Source of the DNA: Akkermansiaceae bacterium
GTDB lineage: Bacteria > Verrucomicrobiota > Verrucomicrobiia > Verrucomicrobiales > Akkermansiaceae
Direction: 5' to 3'
DNA length: 8,651 nucleotides
Assembly (NCBI GenBank): GCA_023301545.1
Contig: JALZUI010000159.1
Span: 1 to 8,651 of the forward strand
This document shows, in pieces, positions 1 to 5,621 of the stretch. The notes under the pieces are model-generated. The model was not told where the DNA came from, made no database searches, and saw only the letters and a list, made by a program, of their open reading frames with translations. Within the stretch, counting starts at the first letter, position 1, and each line of letters begins with the position of its first letter. The translations under genes and the position numbers were made by a program.

Positions 1-555
1 CAGACTGTTGACTTCCTAGAAATGGAAGAAGAAGAAATCTCAGCCTTCCTCATCGAACGCGTCAAGCAAGCCTACGAACTAAAGGTTGCCCAGGAAAACC
101 CAGAACTTCTGGATATGCTGGAGCGCCAAATCGTAATGAGCGCAATCGACCGTCTCTGGCAAGAGCACCTCTACAGCATGGACGGAGTCCGTCAGAGTGT
201 ACACCTTCGTCAACACGGGCAAAAAGATCCTCTAGTTGAGTACAAGACTGAGGCATACGAGCTCTTCATTAGCCTCATGGACAACATCAAGAACGAAGGA
301 CTCAACAACCTCTTCCGTTCTACGACAAACCTTGAGCACTACCAGAACTTCCTCAACACCCTCCCTACTCAGCTATCAAGCCCAAATGAAGCAGGCGCAG
401 CTAAGAAATCCTACCAAGTAGGTTCTGGACCAACCTCCACAGGCACTAGCGCTAACCTAGAAGAGTCAGGCCAAAACGGCATGAGAGATGAAAGTAAGGT
501 CAAAGTACAACTCCCTAAGCGTCGCCCAACAGTGAAGCCTAGAACTAAAAAGTAG
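1..555 (+). CDS. secA: SecA preprotein translocase ATPase, C-terminal part (5' end outside window)
   Basis: SecA is the cytosolic ATPase motor that pushes unfolded preproteins through SecYEG. The frame is open from base 1, so the gene begins upstream; 184 residues remain. The recognisable part is the helical scaffold and two-helix-finger region: the stretch with IDRLWQEHLYSMDGVRQ followed by VHLRQHGQKDPLVEYKTEA matches the conserved SecA pattern (E. coli has LDTKWKDHLAAMDYLRQ and QKDPKQEYKRE). After about residue 115 of the fragment the chain becomes a low-complexity Ser/Gly/Asn linker. It ends in a very basic tail, LPKRRPTVKPRTKK. The usual C-terminal zinc-binding motif (CPCGSGKKYKxC), which in other bacteria binds SecB and phospholipid, is absent. 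The stop TAG is followed by a strong terminator, so this is the true end of the gene and not a frameshift within view. Identity is secure; the loss of the zinc tail is seen directly. Confidence 0.95.
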   Translation, partial: QTVDFLEMEEEEISAFLIERVKQAYELKVAQENPELLDMLERQIVMSAIDRLWQEHLYSMDGVRQSVHLRQHGQKDPLVEYKTEAYELFISLMDNIKNEGLNNLFRSTTNLEHYQNFLNTLPTQLSSPNEAGAAKKSYQVGSGPTSTGTSANLEESGQNGMRDESKVKVQLPKRRPTVKPRTKK

Positions 556-575
556 CACGCACCTAATCTTACAAC

Positions 576-613
576 AAAAAGCCCGTCGAGAAGTAATCTC
601 TACGGGCTTTTTT
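576..613 (+). terminator. Rho-independent terminator after secA
   Basis: An 11-base arm AAAAAGCCCGT (576-586) pairs perfectly with ACGGGCTTTTT (602-612). The helix continues past a C/T mismatch with GAGA/TCTC and closes on the loop AGTAA (592-596). The right arm runs into a T6 tract. It begins 20 bases after the secA stop. The matching A-tract on the left means it could also stop transcription from the other strand. It separates secA from the cys genes. Confidence 0.93.
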
Positions 614-662
614 GTGCCCATAGAATCCCTATTTTACCGAGCTACACTTTATTCTTGCATCC

Positions 663-741
663 TTAACTAACCCGTGCGAGGTTGCATTAACCTAATAAAG
701 TTGACCAATTAACTAATGATTAAGAAATTGTTTAGTTAATT
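663..741. promoter_or_regulatory. Array of TTAACTAA-type boxes upstream of cysJ, including a perfect 10-bp inverted repeat
   Basis: The 8-mer TTAACTAA occurs at 663-670 and 709-716, and its reverse complement TTAGTTAA at 732-739. A degenerate copy with one inserted C, TTAACCTAA, sits at 687-695. Start-to-start distances are therefore about 24, 22 and 23 bases, close to two helical turns. The last two copies are the cores of a perfect 10-bp inverted repeat, AATTAACTAA (707-716) and TTAGTTAATT (732-741), with a 15-base spacer. The degenerate copy overlaps a smaller inverted repeat, AGGTT (679-683) and AACCT (689-693). A -35-like TTGACC (701-706) abuts the inverted repeat, but I see no convincing -10 at a normal spacing. 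The arrangement suggests an operator array for a regulator of the cys operon. The repeats are seen; the function and the binding protein are unknown. The inverted repeat could instead form an AU-rich RNA hairpin in the leader. Confidence 0.5.
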
Positions 742-796
742 ACTCGACCTCGGCCCCATCTTGAACGATACTCCCTTACCTTACAAAGAATAGATT

Positions 797-2668
797 ATGT
801 TCCCTGACCTAAACCCTCTTGACCCACAACAAAGAGAAATGCTTCAGAAGAGCCTCGGTAGCCTCCGGCCCGAGCAGCTTGTCTGGCTGAGTGGATACCT
901 CTCTGGCCGCGCTAGCTCCTTTCTTCCTGAAAACTCCCAAGGCATTTTACCGACAGGCGCCCCCGCCGCTAACACGCTCCAAGCAGGTGCTGCCGCACTC
1001 ATTCCTGGCGCTTCCGCTGCTGTTGCGCTCAAGCTTCTAGTTCTCTACGGAACAGAATCAGGAAACGCGGAAGCACTTGCAGATAAATTCTTCAAAGCTT
1101 CTAAGAAAAAAGGATATAAGCCAACGCTCAAAAACATGAGCGACATTTCCCCTGCTGATCTCAAGAAGCATGACAACATTCTTACGATTGTCAGTACTTG
1201 GGGTGACGGTGAACCACCTGAGTCCGCAATGAGCTTCTACGACAGCTTCATGAAAGATGATGTGGATCTCAAAGGGATAAACTTCTCTGTCCTCTCTCTC
1301 GGAGATACTTCCTACGAGAAGTTTTGTCAGACAGGTAAAGACTTTGACGCTCGTTTCGAAGCCCTAGGCGCGACTCGACTAGTTGACCGCGAGGACTGTG
1401 ACGTTGATTTTGATGACAACTACGACGACTGGTCCACTAAGGTGTTCGGCAAACTCGCTGAACTCCAACCTGCAGCGAGCGCAGGCATTGCTGCTCCAGC
1501 TGCCGCAGATGCTGGATTCGCTTACACCGCTGCTCCTGCAGTCGTCTTCGACAAGAAAAACCCATTCCCAGCAGAAGTCGTCGCTAACATTAATCTTAAC
1601 GGCACTGGATCGGCTAAGGAAACGGTTCACTTGGAACTCTCCTTAGAAGGCTCAAGCCTCGATTACGAAGTTGGAGACGCTCTCGGAGTTGTTTCTGAAA
1701 ACGCCGAAGACGTCGTTCTCGATTGCCTCGCCGCTTCTAAACTCAAAGGTGACGAATCTGTAGAGGTCAAAAAAGTAGGTCCAATGACCCTCAAGGAAGC
1801 GCTCAAAAAGCACCTTGATATAACGGCCCTCTCTCGCAAAGTCGTCCAGGCTTACAGCGACCTCACCAACTCTGAACAACTCACCGACATCCTCTCTGAT
1901 GACCGTAAAGAAGACTTTAAGCAGTTCACCTACGGCCGCCAGATTTCAGACCTCTTCGGAATCACACCGTTCACAGGCTCTGCTCAGGACCTAGTCAACC
2001 TCCTTCGTAAGCTTCCTCCTCGTCTATACTCCATCGCGAGTAGTATTAAGGCGCACCCAGAGGAAGTTCACCTCACCGTTGCCGCTGTTCGTTACGAAAC
2101 CTTTGGTAAGGAACGCAAAGGCGTAGCTTCAACCTTCCTCGCTGACGATTCACAAGTTGGAGACAAGGTTCTCGTTTACGTTCATAAGAACAAAAACTTC
2201 CGCCTCCCAGAGGACACGAACAAGCCGATCATTATGGTCGGGCCAGGAACAGGAATTGCTCCTTTCCGTGCCTTTATCGAGGAACGAGCAGAAACTTCCG
2301 CAGCTGGAGATGCTTGGCTCTTCTTTGGTGACCAACGTTACAGTTACGATTTCCTCTACCAGTTAGAGCTCCAAGAACACCTCGAGAATGGAGACCTCAC
2401 AAACCTCGATGTCGCCTTCTCACGTGACCAACCTCAGAAAGTCTACGTACAAAACCGTATGTCTGAAAAAGGGAAAGAGCTATGGGACTGGATCGAGAAT
2501 AAAGGCGCGTTCTTCTACGTCTGTGGCGATGCAGAACGCATGGCTGGTGACGTTCACGACACCCTCATCAAAATCGCACAAGAACACGGCGGCAAGTCTG
2601 AAGAAGATGCTATCGCCTACTTCGAAAACCTTAAGAAGGACAAGCGTTACCAACGTGACGTCTATTAA
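797..2668 (+). CDS. cysJ: NADPH-sulfite reductase flavoprotein (alpha) subunit
   Basis: CysJ accepts electrons from NADPH on FAD, passes them to FMN and then to the CysI hemoprotein for six-electron reduction of sulfite to sulfide in the cytosol. At 623 residues it is slightly longer than E. coli CysJ (about 599). Order of parts: an N-terminal helical stretch resembling CysJ (PEQLVWLSGYLSG, 25-37); an Ala/Pro-rich linker (about 45-78); an FMN flavodoxin domain with YGTESGN (84-90), STWGDGEPP (133-141) and LSLGDTSYEKFC (166-177); a second Ala-rich linker (about 224-248); and a ferredoxin-reductase-like FAD/NADPH module with RLYSIASS (409-416), GVAST (442-446), GPGTGIAPFR (482-491), FFGDQR (509-514) and YVCGDA (574-579). 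It ends in YQRDVY, the typical CysJ C-terminus. The ATG at 797 preserves the family N-terminus; no Shine-Dalgarno is visible, only a weak AAAGAA. It is the first gene of cysJIH and lies 40 bases before cysI. Confidence 0.95.
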   Translation: MFPDLNPLDPQQREMLQKSLGSLRPEQLVWLSGYLSGRASSFLPENSQGILPTGAPAANTLQAGAAALIPGASAAVALKLLVLYGTESGNAEALADKFFKASKKKGYKPTLKNMSDISPADLKKHDNILTIVSTWGDGEPPESAMSFYDSFMKDDVDLKGINFSVLSLGDTSYEKFCQTGKDFDARFEALGATRLVDREDCDVDFDDNYDDWSTKVFGKLAELQPAASAGIAAPAAADAGFAYTAAPAVVFDKKNPFPAEVVANINLNGTGSAKETVHLELSLEGSSLDYEVGDALGVVSENAEDVVLDCLAASKLKGDESVEVKKVGPMTLKEALKKHLDITALSRKVVQAYSDLTNSEQLTDILSDDRKEDFKQFTYGRQISDLFGITPFTGSAQDLVNLLRKLPPRLYSIASSIKAHPEEVHLTVAAVRYETFGKERKGVASTFLADDSQVGDKVLVYVHKNKNFRLPEDTNKPIIMVGPGTGIAPFRAFIEERAETSAAGDAWLFFGDQRYSYDFLYQLELQEHLENGDLTNLDVAFSRDQPQKVYVQNRMSEKGKELWDWIENKGAFFYVCGDAERMAGDVHDTLIKIAQEHGGKSEEDAIAYFENLKKDKRYQRDVY

Positions 2669-2682
2669 TCAATCTCCTAACG

Positions 2683-2690
2683 TTAACTAA
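2683..2690 (+). promoter_or_regulatory. TTAACTAA box in the cysJ-cysI gap
   Basis: An exact copy of the 8-mer found upstream of cysJ lies in the 40-base gap between cysJ and cysI, 18 bases before the cysI start codon. It overlaps the palindrome GTTAAC. No promoter elements are evident. It may be a secondary operator or a translational element, or a chance occurrence in AT-rich spacer DNA. Confidence 0.3.
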
Positions 2691-2708
2691 TAAACATTTT
2701 AATTTACT

Positions 2709-4430
2709 ATGTCTGAAGACTCAAAAAAACTTCACCCCAACGAAGGGATTAAAACCCGCTCTAACTTCCTCCGTGGTACGATCGCGGAAGGACTAGCAGA
2801 TCTGTCCACGGGACAACTCGCTACGGACGACCTCCAGCTCATCAAGTTCCACGGCACTTACCAGCAGGACGACCGCGACATCCGCGCCGAACGTCGTGCG
2901 AAGAAGCTAGAGAAGGCTTACTCATTCATGATTCGTATTCGTGTTCCTGGTGGCGTAGCTACTCCTAAGCAGTGGCTCGAAACCGACCGTCTCGCTCACG
3001 ATTACGCCAATGGCACGATCAAGCTGACCACTCGTCAAGCATTCCAGTTCCACGGAATTATTAAGACGAACCTAAAGCAAACGATCAAGGAAATCAACGA
3101 CACTGCTATGGACACGATCGCTGCATGTGGTGACGTGAACCGTAACGTTATGTGTAACCCGAACCCGTTCCAATCACAGGTTCACGCAGAAATCCTAAAA
3201 CTCTCACAAGACATTTCTGATCACCTCACTCCTGCCACTCGTGCTTATCACGAAATCTGGCTCGATGGAGAAAAGGTCGAAAGCTCTAAGGAAGAAGTAG
3301 AACCAATTTATGGTAAAACCTACCTTCCACGTAAGTTCAAAATCGCAATCGCGGTTCCTCCTTCAAATGACGTTGATATCCACGCTAATGACCTCTCTTT
3401 CATCGCGATTGTTGAGGAAGGTAAGCTCGTAGGTTACAACGTAGCTGTCGGTGGCGGAATGGGCATGACCCACGGCGCAGAGGACACCTTCCCACGCATC
3501 GCAGACATCATTGGATTCTGTACCCCTGAGCAAGCGGTTGACGTATCGGAGAAAGTTGTCCTCGTACAACGTGACTTCGGTAACCGTGTCGAACGTAAAA
3601 ACGCTCGTCTAAAGTACACCATCAATGACCGTAGCGCAGACTGGTTCCGCGACAAGGTTAACGAATACCTCGGTTACGACCTACAGCCAGAACGTGGCTA
3701 CCACTTTGAATCCAACGGAGATCGCTTCGGCTGGGTTTACGGTGAAGACGGCCGCAGCCACTACACCCTCTTCGTTCAAGGCGGACGTGTACTCGACACC
3801 CCTGAGTACAAGATGATGACGGCTCTCCGTGAAATCGCTAAGGTTCACGATGGAGACTTCCGCCTCACCGCTAACCAAAACCTCGTCATTGCTAATGTTT
3901 CCTCATGGAGCCAAGCAGAGATCGAACGCCTCATTAAGCACTACGGTCTCGATAAAGCAGGCCAAGAGTCCGGCCTTCGTCGTAGCTCTATCGCATGTGT
4001 TGCTCTCCCTACTTGTGCTCTCGCACTTACAGAAGCGGAGCGTTACCTCCCTACTGTGATCACTGAGCTTGAGGAAGTACTGGAGCAAGCTGGCATCCGT
4101 CACGATGACATTGTCATCCGTATGACTGGTTGTCCTAATGGTTGTGGACGCCCCTTCTTGGCTGAAATCGGCTTCGTTGGACGCGCCCCCGGAAAGTACA
4201 ATGTCTACCTCGGTGGTGGCCACGCAGGTGACCGCCTCAGCAAGATGTACCGCGAAGCTTACCCAGAGGACAAACTCGTCGAACTCCTTACCCCGATCAT
4301 CTTAGATTACGGTAAGGCTCGTAACGAGGGAGAGAAGTTTGGAGACTTCGTCATCCGTGCAGGATACGTCGAAGCAACCGTTAACGGCCCTGACTTCCAC
4401 TTGAATATCAAGAAAGACGCCTTTGCTTAA
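2709..4430 (+). CDS. cysI: Sulfite reductase hemoprotein (beta) subunit, siroheme/[4Fe-4S]
   Basis: CysI reduces sulfite to sulfide at a siroheme bridged to a [4Fe-4S] cluster, with electrons from CysJ. Its 573 residues match the usual length (about 570). The cluster ligands are complete: Cys430 and Cys436 in CVALPTC, then Cys475 and Cys479 in TGCPNGCGRP. The 45-residue distance from first to third Cys equals that of E. coli CysI (434/440/479/483); the last Cys is the siroheme bridge. Other hallmarks are the RIRVPGG turn (76-82), LTTRQAFQFHG (106-116), GDVNRNV (141-147) with the conserved Arg145, and YLPRKFK (205-211), whose Lys209 and Lys211 correspond to the sulfite-binding lysines of E. 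coli. The sequence follows the CysI pattern, and the adjacent cysJ favours an NADPH-dependent enzyme over a ferredoxin-dependent one. The ATG at 2709 has no Shine-Dalgarno (upstream is AT-rich). The gene lies 40 bases after cysJ. Confidence 0.96.
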   Translation: MSEDSKKLHPNEGIKTRSNFLRGTIAEGLADLSTGQLATDDLQLIKFHGTYQQDDRDIRAERRAKKLEKAYSFMIRIRVPGGVATPKQWLETDRLAHDYANGTIKLTTRQAFQFHGIIKTNLKQTIKEINDTAMDTIAACGDVNRNVMCNPNPFQSQVHAEILKLSQDISDHLTPATRAYHEIWLDGEKVESSKEEVEPIYGKTYLPRKFKIAIAVPPSNDVDIHANDLSFIAIVEEGKLVGYNVAVGGGMGMTHGAEDTFPRIADIIGFCTPEQAVDVSEKVVLVQRDFGNRVERKNARLKYTINDRSADWFRDKVNEYLGYDLQPERGYHFESNGDRFGWVYGEDGRSHYTLFVQGGRVLDTPEYKMMTALREIAKVHDGDFRLTANQNLVIANVSSWSQAEIERLIKHYGLDKAGQESGLRRSSIACVALPTCALALTEAERYLPTVITELEEVLEQAGIRHDDIVIRMTGCPNGCGRPFLAEIGFVGRAPGKYNVYLGGGHAGDRLSKMYREAYPEDKLVELLTPIILDYGKARNEGEKFGDFVIRAGYVEATVNGPDFHLNIKKDAFA

Positions 4431-4440
4431 TCTTTAATCT

Positions 4441-4476
4441 CACTTCCCACCGTCGCCTTCGTGCGCGGTGGGTGTG
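4441..4476 (+). promoter_or_regulatory. Strong intercistronic hairpin in front of cysH
   Basis: Within the 56-base cysI-cysH gap, CCCACCG (4446-4452) pairs perfectly with CGGTGGG (4466-4472). Past a bulged T the helix continues with CGC (4454-4456) and GCG (4463-4465), closing on a six-base loop, and weaker CAC/GTG pairs (4441-4443, 4474-4476) extend the base. No T tract follows, so it is not a classic intrinsic terminator. Its 3' arm ends 10 bases before the cysH ATG, where the ribosome would load. It could limit cysH translation, or protect the 3' end of a processed cysJI message and so set the ratio of cysJI to cysH. The structure is seen; the role is inferred. Confidence 0.6.
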
Positions 4477-4486
4477 ATCTTGAATT

Positions 4487-5188
4487 ATGTCCTCCATATC
4501 TCAGTTCGACCTGACAACCGTCAACGACCAGTTCAAAAACATGAACGCTGGGGAGCGTATAACTATGCTCTGGGAAGAATTCGGTGCGCATGCCGTTGCC
4601 TCGACCAGTTTTGGTCTCCAGGCTGCCGTCATGCTCAAGCTCATCTCAGAGCACTGCCCTGAGATGCCCGTGATCTTTGTAGACACAGGGTATAACTTCC
4701 CTGAAACCTACCGTTACATCGACACCCTTATTGAGAAATTGGATGTTAACCTGAAGCACTATTCATCCCCCTACTCCGCCTCGCAACAAGAAGCGCGTTG
4801 GGGTAAGCTTTGGGAGAATGGCTCCGAGGGGCTCGAACACTACGCTCGCTTGAACAAAGTCGAGCCTATGAACCGCGCCTTGGACGAGCTCAATGCCACC
4901 GTTTGGCTCAGTGGACTACGTCGCAGCCAGTCTAAGACCCGTGCTGATCGCGAATTCCTGGAAACCCAAGGACAGCGCCTCAAAGCCTACCCTATTCTTG
5001 ATTGGCCTGACGCCCAAGTTGAACACTTCCTCCAGCACCACGAGATCCCGACTCACCCCCTCCGCAGCCAAGGCTACGTAACCATGGGCGACTGGCACTC
5101 CACCCGCCCTATCGAAGAAGGAATGACGGCAGAGGAAACCCGCTTCAACGGAGAAAAATACGAATGCGGCCTCCACTATCAAATCTGA
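4487..5188 (+). CDS. cysH: Phosphoadenosine phosphosulfate (PAPS) reductase, thioredoxin-dependent
   Basis: CysH reduces activated sulfate (PAPS) to sulfite and PAP using thioredoxin, supplying the substrate of CysJI. Its 233 residues are near the E. coli length (244). Motifs in order: the PP-loop STSFGLQAAV (39-48), VDTGYNFPETYRYID (65-79), KVEPMNRAL (124-132), GLRRSQS (143-149), GDWHSTR (201-207) and the C-terminal ECGLH with catalytic Cys227. The only other Cys is Cys57. The paired cysteines that bind a [4Fe-4S] cluster in APS reductases (the CC and CxxC motifs) are missing, so this is the PAPS-using type and implies an APS kinase elsewhere in the genome. The ATG at 4487 fits the family N-terminus; no Shine-Dalgarno is present because a hairpin occupies that region. 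It is the last gene of cysJIH, followed by a terminator 28 bases after the stop. Confidence 0.95.
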   Translation: MSSISQFDLTTVNDQFKNMNAGERITMLWEEFGAHAVASTSFGLQAAVMLKLISEHCPEMPVIFVDTGYNFPETYRYIDTLIEKLDVNLKHYSSPYSASQQEARWGKLWENGSEGLEHYARLNKVEPMNRALDELNATVWLSGLRRSQSKTRADREFLETQGQRLKAYPILDWPDAQVEHFLQHHEIPTHPLRSQGYVTMGDWHSTRPIEEGMTAEETRFNGEKYECGLHYQI

Positions 5189-5216
5189 TCTTGTAGATTC
5201 CAAATTCATTAATAAC

Positions 5217-5252
5217 AAAAAGCCCCCACCTAAACAAGGTCGGGGCTTTTTT
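5217..5252 (+). terminator. Rho-independent terminator after cysH
   Basis: The arm AAAAAGCCCCCACCT (5217-5231) pairs with AGGTCGGGGCTTTTT (5237-5251), with one internal C/C mismatch and the loop AAACA (5232-5236), and ends in a T6 run. It closes the cys operon. The A-tract on the left makes it potentially bidirectional, which would suit its place opposite the leftward-reading tRNA gene. Confidence 0.92.
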
Positions 5253-5298
5253 AGTAAAAACAAGGTTCCAAATGGCAACCCATCTCAAATCAAAAAAC

Positions 5299-5327
5299 AT
5301 CTGCGTTAATCCACGTAATCTGCGGGG
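5299..5327. repeat. Fragment of a short dispersed repeat (ATCTGCG / ATCCACG units)
   Basis: Three related 9-10-base units stand in tandem: ATCTGCGTTA (5299-5308), ATCCACGTA (5309-5317) and ATCTGCGGG (5318-5326). The pattern resembles the ATCTGCGTAATCTGCG-type intergenic repeats that I recall from Verrucomicrobia, Bacteroidetes and some Proteobacteria genomes. The internal repetition is seen. Membership of that dispersed family is from memory and would need a genome-wide count. It lies between the cysH terminator and the tRNA terminator and codes for nothing recognisable. The flanking bases 5253-5298 hold only a weak imperfect inverted repeat (GGTT 5264-5267, AACC 5277-5280). Confidence 0.5.
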
Positions 5328-5350
5328 AAAATAGCCTCCCCTATAAACAC

Positions 5351-5376
5351 AAAAAAACCTCGTAAAAACGAGGTTT
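5351..5376 (-). terminator. Rho-independent terminator for tRNA-Phe (minus strand)
   Basis: Read on the minus strand, AAACCTCG is followed by a six-base loop (TTTTTA), then CGAGGTTT running into a T7 tract. On the plus strand the arms are 5355-5362 and 5369-5376 and the tract is the A run at 5351-5357. The stem begins three bases after the CCA end of the tRNA gene, so the primary transcript would be very short. Confidence 0.9.
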
Positions 5377-5379
5377 AAA

Positions 5380-5455
5380 TGGTGGCTCATCTCGGATTCG
5401 AACCAAGGACACGCGGATTTTCAATCCGCTGCTCTACCAACTGAGCTAATGAGCC
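5380..5455 (-). tRNA. tRNA-Phe (anticodon GAA), CCA encoded
   Basis: The 76-base gene folds as a complete cloverleaf on the minus strand. The acceptor arms are GGCTCAT and ATGAGCC, with A73 and a genomically encoded CCA (5382-5380). The D stem is GCTC/GAGC with loop AGTTGGTA. The anticodon stem GCGGA/TCCGC holds the loop TTGAAAA, placing GAA at positions 34-36 (5422-5420), which reads Phe codons. The variable region is GTGTC, the T stem CTTGG/CCGAG (one G-T pair) and the T loop TTCGAAT. All stems pair. It is a single-gene unit transcribed away from purM and towards cysH, with its own terminator. Confidence 0.97.
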
Positions 5456-5621
5456 GTTTGCTTAGAATTGAACTGAGTAAGCTCGCTTCCTTGCGGGAGG
5501 AAATTCTTAATAATGATTCGAGGGAATGGCAAGCTAAAACTACACGAAAGCGCGAAAAAAATTTACGCACTAGATTATTGCATTCTAACGAGGAGAAGGC
5601 ATAGGATGCAGATCTAGCATT
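5456..5621. other. Divergent spacer between tRNA-Phe and purM
   Basis: This stretch must hold the promoters for the leftward tRNA-Phe and probably for the rightward purM, but I cannot assign -35/-10 pairs with confidence. An inverted repeat AGAATT (5464-5469) and AATTCT (5502-5507) encloses a smaller hairpin TTCCT/AGGAA (5487-5491, 5498-5502). This lies in what would be the tRNA leader on the minus strand. An A7T3 run lies at about 5554-5563. No purine riboswitch fold is recognisable. Confidence 0.4.
5591..5617 (+). promoter_or_regulatory. Shine-Dalgarno and three-codon mini-ORF (ATG CAG ATC TAG) just before purM
   Basis: AGGAGAAGG (5591-5599) is the best ribosome binding site in front of any gene here, but it lies 22-26 bases from the purM ATG, too far to serve it directly. 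It is well placed for an ATG at 5606 that opens a frame of only M-Q-I before TAG (5615-5617), four bases ahead of the purM start codon. Translation of the mini-ORF followed by reinitiation at purM is plausible, as is a purine-responsive leader. The elements are seen; use is inferred. In the purM frame there is no standard start codon between 5589 and 5622 (an in-frame stop is at 5586). Confidence 0.35.

Noticed and set aside
701..729. A sigma70-type promoter with TTGACC as -35
   Set aside because: No acceptable -10 is found at 15-19 bases; the best candidates match only about half the consensus, so I noted it only within the regulatory entry.
614..796. SAM-type riboswitch upstream of cysJ
   Set aside because: I cannot find the conserved core helices or loop motifs of SAM riboswitches; the only clear structure is the AT-rich inverted repeat and no terminator stem precedes cysJ.
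3903..4223. Minus-strand open frame of 106 codons inside cysI
   Set aside because: It is antisense to the cluster-ligand region of cysI, which is under strong protein constraint, and shows no independent features.
4441..4476. Reading the cysI-cysH hairpin as an intrinsic terminator
   Set aside because: No T tract follows the stem, and cysH starts 10 bases later in the same pathway; a structural or translational role fits better.
5324..5341. GGGG...CCCC hairpin next to the repeat
   Set aside because: Only four pairs with a ten-base loop and no T tract; too weak to call.
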